A stretch of DNA of 20,354 nt from Stenotrophomonas maltophilia (GTDB taxonomy: Bacteria > Pseudomonadota > Gammaproteobacteria > Xanthomonadales > Xanthomonadaceae): the NCBI GenBank assembly GCA_002386405.1, contig DGIP01000011.1:1-20354 (forward strand), read 5' to 3'. Every line of letters starts with the position of its first letter. Position 1 is the stretch's first letter. The notes under the pieces were generated by a model, which was not told the DNA's origin, did not search any database, and was given only the letters and a program-made list of their open reading frames with translations. The position numbers and the translations under genes are program-made. Below are positions 1 to 9,398 of the stretch, one piece after another.

Positions 1-31
1 TGCGTGGCTGCGCGCGGTATCGGTCGCCCGA

Positions 32-2587
32 TCACAGCGTCGGCAACACCTGCTTGATCTGATCGATCCCTTCCCAGGGATCTTTCTTCAGCTTCTGAGC
101 CCGCTGCAGCGCCTTCGGTAGCGGGAACGCATCGGCGGCGCTGACACGCCCCAGCTCTTCCCAGCGCAGCGGCACTGCCACGCCGGCTGATGGCCTGGCA
201 CGCAGCGACCACGAACACACGCTTGTGGCGCCGCGCGCATTGCGCAGCCAATCAATGAAGATGACGCCGTTGCGCTTGGCCTTGCTCATGGTGGCCACGT
301 AGCGGTCCGGTGCGTGCTCGGCCATCGCCTGGGCGAACGACCCGCAGAAGTCCTTCGCCTGCGCCCAATCCGCCTTCGGCTTCAGCGGCACCACCACGTG
401 CAGGCCCTTGCCACCGGACAGGCGCACGAAGCTTTCCAGCCCGATCTCCTGCAGGCGGTCGCGCACATCGCGTGCTGCGGCTTTAATTGCCGCCCAGGTC
501 ACGCCCTCACCGGGATCCAGGTCGAACACCAGCCGGTCCGGATGCTCGGGGTCGTCCACGCTGGCACCCCATGGGTGCAGCTCCAGGGTGTTCATCTGCA
601 CCAGCTGCAGCAGGCCTTCGGCGTCTTCGATGTAGAGGTAGTCCTCGCGGCCGCTCTTCTGCTCCAGCGGGATGGCTTCCACCGCGTCGCCCAACCCGGT
701 GCCGTGGTGCTTCTGGAAGAAGCACTGTTTATCGACGCCATCGGGGCAGCGCAGCAGTGACAGCGGCCGGCGGGCGACCTCGGGCAGGATCCAGCGCGCC
801 ATCTGGCGGTAGTAGTCGGCGACATCACCCTTGGTGAGTTTGGCCTTGGCGAACACCATGCGTTCGGGGTGGGAGATGTTCACGCCGTCGGCTGCGGGAG
901 CGGATACGTTCGCCTTTGCAGGCGCCTTCGTCGCCTTCGCTGCCTTCGCTGCCTTGGCAGGTACCGCGCTGGCCGCCGCGCCCAGGTCCTTGGCCGTCTT
1001 GTCCTCGCGCAGACGCTTGAAGCTGGCCTGGCGCAGCAACCCTTCCTTGGCCCATCCACGGAACGCGACTTCGGCCACCAGTGTGGGTTCGACCCAATGC
1101 ACGCTGCTCGCCTTGAACGGCACGTGCGAGGGCAGTTCAATGGCGGCCTTGTCGGTATCCAATGCCTTCAGCTGGCGGTGCATCGCGGCCAGCTTGGCAT
1201 CATCGAAGCCGGTACCCACCCGGCCGACGTAACGTAGGCCTCCCTTATCCGGAGTGGCCATCAGCAGCGAGCCGAAGCCGCTGCGTGAGCCCTTGGGGTC
1301 GGTGTAACCCACCACCAGGAACTCATCGGTGTTCTCGTGCTTCACCTTCACCCAGCTGGGCGAGCGCGCGTTGACGTAAGGCGCATCCACCCGCTTGCTG
1401 ATGATGCCTTCGAAGCCCGCCTTGCCACTGGCCTCGAACACCGCCGGGCCGTGATCGAGCACGTGGTCGCTGTAAGCCAGCGTGCCAGGCGTATCGCCCA
1501 GCAGATCCTTCAGCAGTGTCTTGCGACCCAGCAGCGGCGCACGGCTGATATCCACACCGGCCACGCCGGGCATGTCGAACACCACGTAGCGCAACGGCTG
1601 TTTGGCGGTGCCGTCGATGACTTTCTGCAGGCCGGTGAAATCGCTGCGGCCCTGCGCGTCCAACACCACCAGCTCGCCATCCAGGCGCAGGTCGGTGACC
1701 GGCAGCGCTTCGATGGCCTGCACGACTTCGGGGAAGTCGTCGGTCCAGTTCAGGCCATTGCGCGAGCGCAGCGCCACCATGCCATCTCGGACATCAGCAA
1801 GCAGGCGGTAACCATCCCATTTGATCTCGTGCAGCCAGGCCTCGCCGTCGGGTGCACTGTCGCGGTGGTCGGTGAGCTGGGGTTTGAAGTCGTGGGGGTA
1901 AGGCGTGTCGCGGGCATGTTCCAGCGACAGCGCGCGCTTTGCCCAGCGCGCGTCGGCATTGCGGCGCGCCACGCGCTTGGTCGTCCTGGACGTCCTGGTC
2001 GAGCTGGTCTTTTTGATCGTGGTGGACGTGGTTTTCTTTGCGGTCTTCGTCGATGTTCGCTTGGGGGGCACGACTTCCTCCAGCAGCGCATCCGCATCGG
2101 TATCGCGCGCTTCTTCGTCATCACGCTTGATCAGCAGCCACTGATGCTGCTTTCCCTTCACGTTGGTGCGCACCAGCTTCCAGCCGCCCTTGAGCCTGCT
2201 CCCATGCAGGACGAAGTCCACTTTCCCGGCGGCGATCGCCTCCAGCGGGTCGCCATCGCACGCCCAGGTACCGTGGTCGTACACATCCACATGGCCGGCG
2301 CCGTAGTGGCCTTCGGGGATGTCGCCCTCGAACGTGGCGTAGGACAGCGGGTGGTCTTCCACCTCCACCGCCAGCCGCTTCTCACCCACGCGCAGCGAGG
2401 GTCCCTTCGGCACCGCCCAGCTCTTCAGCACGCCATCGGCTTCCAGCCGGAAATCGTAGTGGCGCGCACTGGCGTGGTGCAGCTGCACCACGAAGATGGG
2501 TCGGCGTGCGACTGCGCTCCGGCGCTCGTCGTCGGGTTCGGGTGTCTCACCGAAGCGGCGCTTGCGCCGGTACTCCTGCAACGACAT
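32..2587 (-). CDS. ligD: DNA ligase D, multidomain NHEJ enzyme (phosphoesterase-ligase-polymerase)
   Basis: The 851-aa protein is the end-processing and sealing enzyme of bacterial non-homologous end joining. The phosphoesterase domain (about 30-160) has H37, H43, D45 and R47 in a HHASARHYDFRLE motif and H94 in EGHYGAGHV. A Lys/Thr/Arg-rich linker follows (175-210). The ATP-dependent ligase domain has EIKWDGYR (adenylated lysine K256), LDGELVVLD (303-311), EGIISKR (393-399) and WVKVKH (412-417). A second Ala/Lys-rich linker (540-560) leads to the archaeo-eukaryotic-primase-type polymerase (570-851), with FDLDPG (D689, D691), SGGKGLH and FIDWLRN (D779). The domain order is the Pseudomonas type, not the mycobacterial polymerase-first order. 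The ATG lies 6 bp after the ku stop, so the two are surely co-transcribed. The start has no strong Shine-Dalgarno, which suggests coupling to ku translation. Confidence 0.97.
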   Translation of the reverse strand: MSLQEYRRKRRFGETPEPDDERRSAVARRPIFVVQLHHASARHYDFRLEADGVLKSWAVPKGPSLRVGEKRLAVEVEDHPLSYATFEGDIPEGHYGAGHVDVYDHGTWACDGDPLEAIAAGKVDFVLHGSRLKGGWKLVRTNVKGKQHQWLLIKRDDEEARDTDADALLEEVVPPKRTSTKTAKKTTSTTIKKTSSTRTSRTTKRVARRNADARWAKRALSLEHARDTPYPHDFKPQLTDHRDSAPDGEAWLHEIKWDGYRLLADVRDGMVALRSRNGLNWTDDFPEVVQAIEALPVTDLRLDGELVVLDAQGRSDFTGLQKVIDGTAKQPLRYVVFDMPGVAGVDISRAPLLGRKTLLKDLLGDTPGTLAYSDHVLDHGPAVFEASGKAGFEGIISKRVDAPYVNARSPSWVKVKHENTDEFLVVGYTDPKGSRSGFGSLLMATPDKGGLRYVGRVGTGFDDAKLAAMHRQLKALDTDKAAIELPSHVPFKASSVHWVEPTLVAEVAFRGWAKEGLLRQASFKRLREDKTAKDLGAAASAVPAKAAKAAKATKAPAKANVSAPAADGVNISHPERMVFAKAKLTKGDVADYYRQMARWILPEVARRPLSLLRCPDGVDKQCFFQKHHGTGLGDAVEAIPLEQKSGREDYLYIEDAEGLLQLVQMNTLELHPWGASVDDPEHPDRLVFDLDPGEGVTWAAIKAAARDVRDRLQEIGLESFVRLSGGKGLHVVVPLKPKADWAQAKDFCGSFAQAMAEHAPDRYVATMSKAKRNGVIFIDWLRNARGATSVCSWSLRARPSAGVAVPLRWEELGRVSAADAFPLPKALQRAQKLKKDPWEGIDQIKQVLPTL

Positions 2588-2593
2588 GGCCGC

Positions 2594-3559
2594 TCACCCG
2601 GCCTTGCGCGTCGGCGCGCTCTTGGCAGCCTTCTTCGTCGCCTTGGTGGCTTTGCTGGCGGTCTTGGTTGCCTTGGTCGCCTTCTTGGCCGGGGCCGCCT
2701 TCTTCGCAGGCGCAGCCTTCTTCACCACCTTCGACACCGCCGTCTTCTTGGCCGGCGTTCGCTTCTTCGCATCCAGGCTCTTCTGCAGCAGCGACATGAA
2801 GTCCACCACGTTGGTAGTGGCGTCATGCGGCGCGGCCGGTTCGTCTTCCACCGTGGTGGTGCCGCCCTTCTGCTTGATGCGCTTGGTCAGCACCGCCTGC
2901 AGGCGTTCGCGGAATTCATCGTGGTAGTCATCCGGTTTCCACTCGCCGGACATGGACTCGATCAGCTGCTCGGCCATCGCCGTTTCCTTGCTGCTGATCC
3001 GATAGTCGGACAGCGAGCCGGTGGGCAGCTTGTGTTCTTCCGGGTCCACCAGCTCCTGCGGGTAACGCAGGATCAACAGCACCAGCGCATGTTCGTGCGG
3101 CATTACCGCGCACAGGTATTCGCGCGTGCGTACCACCACGCGCGCAATGCCCACCTTGCCGGTACTGCGCAGGGTTTCGCGCAGCAGCACGTAGCCCTTC
3201 TCGGCCTTTTTGCCCGGTACCAGCAGGTAGGGCTTTTCGAAGTAGCGCGGGTCGATCTGGCTGGCATCGACGAAGCTTTCCACTTCCACCGTCTCGTGGC
3301 TTTCCGGCGCGGCCGATTTGATATCGGCCTCATCCAGCACGACATAGCTGCCCTTGTCGTACTCGTAGGCCTTGACGATGTCCTTCCACGGCACTTCTTC
3401 GCCGGTATCGGCGTTGACCCGCTCGAAGCGGATCGGCTTGCGGTCGCGCGAATCGAGCATGCGGAAACTGAGGTCGGTCTTGCGCTCGCCCGACATCAGC
3501 GACACCGGCACGTTCAGCAGCCCGAATGACAGGGTTCCAGTCCAGATCGGTCGGGCCAT
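2594..3559 (-). CDS. ku: Ku homodimer protein for non-homologous end joining
   Basis: The 321-aa protein binds double-strand DNA ends as a ring-shaped homodimer and recruits LigD. The N-terminus (MARPIWTGTLSFGLLNVPV) is the hallmark beginning of bacterial Ku. The core domain runs to about residue 260. The last 55 or so residues form a low-complexity Lys/Ala/Thr tail, built of AKKAAPAKKA- and KATK-type repeats, as in extended Ku tails that bind DNA. I chose the ATG at 3559: a GGAG lies 10 nt upstream, and the alternative TTG 21 nt earlier adds only a non-conserved HWSGAA segment. The gene is first in the ku-ligD operon. About 100 bp containing two G+C-rich hairpins separate it from the upstream gene on the same strand. 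Confidence 0.96.
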   Translation of the reverse strand: MARPIWTGTLSFGLLNVPVSLMSGERKTDLSFRMLDSRDRKPIRFERVNADTGEEVPWKDIVKAYEYDKGSYVVLDEADIKSAAPESHETVEVESFVDASQIDPRYFEKPYLLVPGKKAEKGYVLLRETLRSTGKVGIARVVVRTREYLCAVMPHEHALVLLILRYPQELVDPEEHKLPTGSLSDYRISSKETAMAEQLIESMSGEWKPDDYHDEFRERLQAVLTKRIKQKGGTTTVEDEPAAPHDATTNVVDFMSLLQKSLDAKKRTPAKKTAVSKVVKKAAPAKKAAPAKKATKATKTASKATKATKKAAKSAPTRKAG

Positions 3560-3604
3560 GGCGGCGCCACTCCAGTGCAAACGGGAGGCCAGCTGTACCG
3601 CGCA

Positions 3605-3641
3605 GGGCGTGAAACGCCCGTGTCCGGCCCGTAAAGGCCGG
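3605..3641. terminator. Two adjacent G+C-rich hairpins between the upstream gene and ku
   Basis: Two perfect short inverted repeats stand side by side. GGGCGT (3605-3610) pairs with ACGCCC (3614-3619), and CCGGCC (3624-3629) pairs with GGCCGG (3636-3641). They lie just after the stop codon of the minus-strand gene at 3659 and before ku. They could attenuate or end its transcript, but neither strand has a U tract, so they may equally be mRNA-stabilising hairpins. Confidence 0.35.
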
Positions 3642-3658
3642 CTGCACGCGCGCGGGGT

Positions 3659-4553
<895 letters not shown>

Positions 4554-4589
4554 ATGGGCCCGGTGCGCGGGCGGTCATGCACCGCGCCC

Positions 4590-4643
4590 GTCACGACCAA
4601 CGGTCGTGACCTACCAGGTAGCGCACGACCGTTGTTCGTGCGC
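4590..4643. repeat. Head-to-head pair of SMAG-like (GTAG-ended REP) palindromes
   Basis: Unit 1 lies on the minus strand. It reads GTAG (complement of 4611-4614) followed by a perfect 9-bp stem, 4590-4598 pairing with 4602-4610, around a 3-nt loop. Unit 2 lies on the plus strand. It starts with GTAG at 4618-4621 and has an 8-bp stem, 4621-4628 pairing with 4636-4643. The two units share the CACGACCGTTG core and face each other through their GTAG ends with 3 bp between. This matches what I remember of Stenotrophomonas maltophilia SMAG repeats, which are mobilised by RAYT (IS200-like) transposases and sit between genes. The position between two convergent genes suggests it also acts as a bidirectional transcription end or mRNA-stability hairpin. 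Confidence 0.75.
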
Positions 4644-4651
4644 CGCCCCAA

Positions 4652-6793
4652 TCATTGCCACTGCCATTGCACGCCCACGCTGTAGCGCCGGTCCGGCCCC
4701 GGCTCGAAGAAGCGCTGGTTGCCGTCGTTGACGATGACCGAGCCGATGTAACGCTGGTCCAGCACGTTGTCCACCCGCGCAAACACCCGCAACGCGCCCT
4801 GCGCGGTGGTCCACTTGCGGGCCGCTTCCAGGTTGAACAGGGCATAGCCCGGCGCCTGATCGGTGGCCAGGTCGTTCACCACCGTATCGCTGGAGCCCAC
4901 CACCTCCCCGGCCCACTGCCACGCCCCGGGCTGGTACTGCAGCCGCCCGAACCATTGCTGCTCCGGCACGCCGGGCAGCCGTGAGCCGGCCGCCACCACC
5001 GTGTTGGGGACGGCGCAGCCGGTACCCGCGCACACCCGATACGGCTCGCGCACCGTGGCTTCCACGTAGGTATAAGCCAGGCTGGCCTCCAGTTCCGTGG
5101 TGATTGGCACCTGCAGGCTGGCTTCCACGCCCTGACGGCGGGTCCTGCCGATGTTGCGGTAGGTACTGCGCCCGTTGGTGTTGCTGGCCACGGCCAGCTC
5201 GTCATCGGTATCGGCGCGGAATACCGCCGCATCGAAGGCCGCGCCACCCGCGCCGCGCCACTTGCCGCCCAGCTCCAGGTTCCGGCTGCGCGCGGCCGAC
5301 AGGTTCAGCGCCAACCCGGCCGCCCCGTCGGACCGGTAACCCAGCTCGTTGAAGGTGGGCGTTTCAAACCCACGCCCGGCCGAGGCGTACACCCGCCAGG
5401 CATCACTGGCGTGGAACACCACCCCGGCCACCGGCGTGGTGGCCGAGTAATCGCGGGAGCCGCTGTCATCCGGGTTGCGTGCGGTGATGTAGTGGTCGTT
5501 GGAGCGGAACCGCACCTCGCTGTGGCGCGCCCCCAACAGCAGCGACCAGCGCGGCGCCCACTGCCAGAACGCCTGCGCGAACTGGTCCACGTTGCGCACC
5601 CGGTCGCTCTGGTCGCGCCGCAGCGCGCCGCGCACGCCCAGCGTATCGCCCACGAAATTCTCGTTACCGCGCCGATCCTGCTGCTGTTGGTCGGCATTGG
5701 CGCCGATCACCACTTCCAGCGGCCGCCCGGCCCAGTCGCCCTGCCAGGCCCAGCGCAGGTCCAGCCCGCCGTAGCCGCCGTCCAGGTCGATCACGCCGCC
5801 GGCATGCAGCGGGTTGGCCTGCGGCCCCGGCGGAATGGCCAGGAACTGCTCCACGCTGCGCTGCCCGGCGTAGCCCATAGCGCGCCAGGTCTGGGCGCCG
5901 TCGGTGCGGGTGAACACCAGCCCGGCCTGCGCCTGGCGCACCGATTTGCGGGTGTTGTACTGGGTAGCCACTGCCGTGGCCTGGCGCGGGTCCTGCCGCA
6001 CCTGCTCGCGGGTGAGGCCCAGCGGGTCCTGGGCGTCGGGCGAATCGAAGTAGTTCAGCACCAGGTCCAGCTGGCCGCCGCCCACGTCGGTGCCCAGCCG
6101 CGCGTTCACCGATTCGCGGCGCGCTGCGCTGTGCTCGCGCCAGCCATCGGTGCGGAAGTGGTTGGCCGCCACGTTGTAGCGCACGGGCCCCTGCTCGCCG
6201 CGCAGCTGCGCCCCGGCACTGAGCGTGCCGTCGCTGCCGCCGGCCACGCGCAGCCGCCAGGGATCCCCGGCCTGGCCGTCGGCGCTCCAGACCTGCACCA
6301 CCCCGCCGGACGAGTTGCCGTACAGCGCCGAGAACGGCCCTCGCAGCACCTCCACGCGCTGGGCAGAAAGCAGGCTGGCGTGGGAAAGCTGGCCCTGCCC
6401 ATCGGGCATGGTGGCCGGCACTCCGTCCACCAGCACCCGCACCCCACGCACCCCGAAGGTGGACCGCGCGCCGAAGCCGCGGATGCTCAGCTGGGTGTCC
6501 TGGGCCAGGTTCTGGCGGTCGCGCGCGACCACGCCGGGCACCCCGCTCAATGCATCAGCAATCTGGGCCAGGGTGCCGTTGGCGTCGTCATCCAGCCACA
6601 CCGTGCTGAGCGAGGCCGGCAGATCCACATCGGCCACCTGCTGGCCCCGTGCGGCCTGCACCTGAACCGTGGGCAGCCGGCCGATCTGGGCAGGGGAAAC
6701 GGGGGCGGCCTGGGCCTGTGCCGGGTTCGGCAGGGCCGTGGCCGAAAGCAGCGCACAGCCGATGGCCAGCGGGGAAAAACGGAACGTGCGCAG
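4652..6793 (-). CDS. TonB-dependent outer-membrane receptor
   Basis: This is an outer-membrane beta-barrel transporter for iron chelates or similar ligands, powered by TonB-ExbBD. From the chosen start it has 713 aa. It begins with a signal peptide (RTFRFSPLAIGCALLSATAL, cleaved near AQA), a short TonB-box-like PTVQVQAAR segment, and a plug domain with LSIRGFGARSTFGVRGVRV, VDGVPATMPDGQG and VEVLRGPFSALYGNSSGG. A barrel follows, ending in the aromatic tail VGVQWQWQ. The start is unusual. The frame stays open to a TTG at 6904, but the signal peptide begins only at a CTG codon (6791-6793). That CTG is preceded by GGAGA at a spacing of 8 and no ATG or GTG is available nearby. FecA-like siderophore receptors are the nearest family by plug motifs; the substrate cannot be told. 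Confidence 0.92.
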   Translation of the reverse strand: MRTFRFSPLAIGCALLSATALPNPAQAQAAPVSPAQIGRLPTVQVQAARGQQVADVDLPASLSTVWLDDDANGTLAQIADALSGVPGVVARDRQNLAQDTQLSIRGFGARSTFGVRGVRVLVDGVPATMPDGQGQLSHASLLSAQRVEVLRGPFSALYGNSSGGVVQVWSADGQAGDPWRLRVAGGSDGTLSAGAQLRGEQGPVRYNVAANHFRTDGWREHSAARRESVNARLGTDVGGGQLDLVLNYFDSPDAQDPLGLTREQVRQDPRQATAVATQYNTRKSVRQAQAGLVFTRTDGAQTWRAMGYAGQRSVEQFLAIPPGPQANPLHAGGVIDLDGGYGGLDLRWAWQGDWAGRPLEVVIGANADQQQQDRRGNENFVGDTLGVRGALRRDQSDRVRNVDQFAQAFWQWAPRWSLLLGARHSEVRFRSNDHYITARNPDDSGSRDYSATTPVAGVVFHASDAWRVYASAGRGFETPTFNELGYRSDGAAGLALNLSAARSRNLELGGKWRGAGGAAFDAAVFRADTDDELAVASNTNGRSTYRNIGRTRRQGVEASLQVPITTELEASLAYTYVEATVREPYRVCAGTGCAVPNTVVAAGSRLPGVPEQQWFGRLQYQPGAWQWAGEVVGSSDTVVNDLATDQAPGYALFNLEAARKWTTAQGALRVFARVDNVLDQRYIGSVIVNDGNQRFFEPGPDRRYSVGVQWQWQ

Positions 6794-6925
6794 AGGGGGT
6801 TCTCCGGAGAAAAGGGCACCGCACGACAGGGTACGGTGCCGGTCGTGACGGCAGGCGCCGCGCCCATGCCAAGGCTTTGTTACGATGAGGTAGTTTCGCG
6901 CCAACCTCCCCCATCCGTCATCCGA

Positions 6926-8140
6926 ATGAGTACCGCCGTGTCCTTCTTTGCAAATGTGGAACTGGTCCCGGGCGACCCGATCCTGGGCCTGACCGAGGCG
7001 TACAACGCCGACAGCCGCCCCACCAAGGTCAACCTGGGCGTGGGCATCTATTACGACGAAAGCGGCCGCATTCCGCTGCTTCGCGCCGTGAAGCAGATCG
7101 AGCAGCAGCTGGCTGCCGAAGCCAAACCGCGCGGCTACCTACCGATCGACGGCCTGCCTGCCTACACCCAGGCCACCCGCGAACTGGTCTTCGGCAAAGA
7201 GTCGCCGCTGCTGGCCGCCGGCCGCGTGGCCACCTCGCAGACCATCGGTGGCAGCGGTGCCCTGCGCGTTGGCGCGGACCTGCTGCACCGCCTGCTGCCG
7301 CACGCCACCATCGCCATCAGCAACCCGAGCTGGGAAAACCACCGCGCGGTGTTCGGCGCGGCCGGCTTTGAAGTGGTCGAATACGCCTACTTCGACCCGG
7401 CCACCCACGGCGTGGATTTCGCCGGCATGCTGGCTGACCTGGACAAGCTGCAGCCGGGCACCGTCGTGCTGCTGCACGCCTGCTGCCACAACCCCACCGG
7501 CGCCGACCTCACCGTGGCCCAGTGGAAGCAGGTGGCCGAGCTGCTGAAGGAACGCCAGCTGTTCCCATTCATCGACATGGCCTACCAGGGCTTCGACAAG
7601 GGCATCGACGAAGATGGCGCCGCCGTGCGCATCATCGCCGAGGCCGGCATCGACAGCTTCGTGGTCGCCAACTCGTACTCCAAGTCGTTCTCGCTGTATG
7701 GCGAGCGCGTGGGCGCGTTGTCGGTGGTGGCCCCGGATGCGAACGCCGCCAAGGCCGTGCAGTCGCAGGTCAAGCGCATCATCCGCACCATCTACTCCAG
7801 CCCCTCCACCCACGGCGCGGCCCTGGTGGCCGGCGTGCTGACCAGCCCCGAGCTGCGCCAGCTGTGGGAGCAGGAGCTGACAGAGATGCGCGAGCGCATC
7901 CACGCCCTGCGCCACGGTCTGGTGGACAAGCTGGTGGCCGCCGGGGCACCGGAGTTCGCCTTCATCAACGACCAGGCCGGTATGTTCTCGTACTCCGGCC
8001 TGAGCCGTGCGCAGGTGGACCGCCTGCGCGACGAGTACGGCATCTACGCCGTCGGCACCGGCCGCATCTGCGTGGCCGCGCTGAACCAGGGCAACCTGGA
8101 GTACGTGGCCAAGGCCGTGTCGACCGTCGCCAAGGGCTGA
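6926..8140 (+). CDS. Class I aromatic/aspartate aminotransferase (PLP-dependent)
   Basis: The 404-aa protein moves the amino group between aromatic or dicarboxylic amino acids and 2-oxoglutarate in the cytosol. Family hallmarks in order are [11 protein letters not shown] near the N-terminus, [47 protein letters not shown] with the Schiff-base lysine K253, and GRICVAALN with the C-terminal substrate arginine. These fit the AspC/TyrB subgroup; I cannot separate tyrosine from aspartate specificity by eye. The ATG at 6926 lacks a clear Shine-Dalgarno. A TACGAT at 6881-6886 is a possible -10 box, giving a short leader. The gene is divergent from the TonB receptor gene, so their control regions overlap in about 130 bp. 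It ends in a strong intrinsic terminator. Confidence 0.95.
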   Translation: MSTAVSFFANVELVPGDPILGLTEAYNADSRPTKVNLGVGIYYDESGRIPLLRAVKQIEQQLAAEAKPRGYLPIDGLPAYTQATRELVFGKESPLLAAGRVATSQTIGGSGALRVGADLLHRLLPHATIAISNPSWENHRAVFGAAGFEVVEYAYFDPATHGVDFAGMLADLDKLQPGTVVLLHACCHNPTGADLTVAQWKQVAELLKERQLFPFIDMAYQGFDKGIDEDGAAVRIIAEAGIDSFVVANSYSKSFSLYGERVGALSVVAPDANAAKAVQSQVKRIIRTIYSSPSTHGAALVAGVLTSPELRQLWEQELTEMRERIHALRHGLVDKLVAAGAPEFAFINDQAGMFSYSGLSRAQVDRLRDEYGIYAVGTGRICVAALNQGNLEYVAKAVSTVAKG

Positions 8141-8163
8141 GCCTCTGCAACGGTGATATGAAG

Positions 8164-8190
8164 AACGGCCGCCACGTGCGGCCGTTTTTC
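8164..8190 (+). terminator. Rho-independent terminator of the aminotransferase gene
   Basis: A perfect 9-bp stem (8164-8172 with 8178-8186) surrounds a CACGT loop. Its 3' arm runs into a T tract, with T-rich sequence up to 8194. It starts 24 bp after the stop codon. This is the clearest intrinsic terminator in the window. Confidence 0.9.
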
Positions 8191-8295
8191 TTTTCGTGCC
8201 AGCAGGTTGAAACCGGTTACGTGTCCCGGTTGCCTCGTAATGCCCTGCCGAACGGGCCACAATACGGCCCCCGAAATGTCTTTGGCAGCCATTCC

Positions 8296-9309
8296 ATGTC
8301 CCGTACGTCGCTTACCCGGTACCTGATTGAAGAGCAGCACGCAGGCCGCATCAACGCCGACCTGCGCCAGCTCATCGCAGTGGTGGGCCGCGCCTGCACC
8401 AACATCTCCATCGCAGTCAGCAAGGGCGCGCTGGGCGGTGTGCTCGGCGACGCCGGCACCGGCAACGTCCAGGGCGAAGCGCAGAAGAAGCTCGACGTGA
8501 TCAGCAACGAGATCCTGCTCGAAGCCAATGCCTGGGGCGGCCACCTCGCCGCCTGCGCCTCCGAGGAAATGGACCACTGCCAGCCCGTGCCGGATACCTA
8601 CCCGCGCGGCGACTTCCTGCTGCTGTTCGATCCCCTCGATGGCAGCTCCAACATCGACGTGAACGTCTCGGTCGGCACCATCTTCTCGGTGCTGCGCAGC
8701 CCGGCGGGCACCGAACAGCCCACCGACGAGAGCTTCCTGCAGCCGGGCACCGCCCAGATCGCGGCGGGTTACTGCATCTACGGCCCCAGCACGCAGATGG
8801 TGCTCACCACCGGCCACGGCACCCATTCGTTCACCCTGGACCGTGAAACCGGCGAGTTCGTGCTCACCCAGCGCGGCATGACGATTCCCGAAGACACCCA
8901 GGAATTTGCCATCAACATGTCCAACCAGCGCCATTGGGAAGCCCCGATGCAGGGCTACGTGCAGGACCTGCTGGCCGGCAAGGAAGGCGCGCGCGGCAAG
9001 AACTTCAACATGCGCTGGATCGCCAGCATGGTGGCCGACGTGCACCGCATCCTTACCCGCGGCGGCATCTTCATCTACCCGTGGGACAAGAAGGACCCCA
9101 GCAAGGCCGGCAAGCTGCGCCTGATGTACGAAGCCAACCCCATGGGCCTGCTGGTGGAGCAGGCCGGCGGCGCCGCCACCACCGGCCGCGAGCGCATCCT
9201 GGACATCCAGCCCGACCACCTGCACCAGCGCGTGCCGGTGTTCCTGGGCTCGCGCAATGAAGTGGCTGAAGCCACCCGTTACCACCGCGAGCACGACACC
9301 CAGGGCTGA
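8296..9309 (+). CDS. fbp: Fructose-1,6-bisphosphatase, class I
   Basis: The 337-aa enzyme hydrolyses fructose 1,6-bisphosphate to fructose 6-phosphate, the committed step of gluconeogenesis. The metal-binding signature [11 protein letters not shown] (D112, D115) is intact. So are the family blocks [48 protein letters not shown] and the C-terminal [12 protein letters not shown]. Length and motifs match class I FBPases of Xanthomonadaceae. The ATG at 8296 gives the expected [10 protein letters not shown] start; the upstream Shine-Dalgarno is weak. The gene lies alone between the aminotransferase terminator and a 12-bp stem-loop, so it is probably a single-gene unit. Confidence 0.97.
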   Translation: MSRTSLTRYLIEEQHAGRINADLRQLIAVVGRACTNISIAVSKGALGGVLGDAGTGNVQGEAQKKLDVISNEILLEANAWGGHLAACASEEMDHCQPVPDTYPRGDFLLLFDPLDGSSNIDVNVSVGTIFSVLRSPAGTEQPTDESFLQPGTAQIAAGYCIYGPSTQMVLTTGHGTHSFTLDRETGEFVLTQRGMTIPEDTQEFAINMSNQRHWEAPMQGYVQDLLAGKEGARGKNFNMRWIASMVADVHRILTRGGIFIYPWDKKDPSKAGKLRLMYEANPMGLLVEQAGGAATTGRERILDIQPDHLHQRVPVFLGSRNEVAEATRYHREHDTQG

Positions 9310-9317
9310 CGATCACA

Positions 9318-9346
9318 TCACCCCGTTGCACATGGCAACGGGGTGA
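9318..9346. terminator. Perfect 12-bp stem-loop after fbp
   Basis: TCACCCCGTTGC (9318-9329) pairs perfectly with 9335-9346 around a 5-nt ACATG loop. It starts 8 bp after the fbp stop. There is no U tract, so it may be a weak terminator or a 3'-end-protecting hairpin rather than a classical intrinsic terminator. Confidence 0.6.
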
Positions 9347-9398
9347 CACCTGCACCAACACAGGTCAACATCGGGCTCAAACGCCCACGGATGACCCC

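Noticed and set aside
1337..3529. 730-codon plus-strand open frame opposite ligD and ku
   Set aside because: It spans two well-supported genes on the other strand and their junction, with a composition typical of antisense frames.
5411..6925. In-frame extension of the aminotransferase frame over the TonB receptor gene
   Set aside because: The extension is antisense to the receptor. The family N-terminus starts at the ATG at 6926.
7522..8295. In-frame extension of the fbp frame back into the aminotransferase gene
   Set aside because: The extension is an out-of-frame reading of the aminotransferase gene. FBPase homology starts at 8296.
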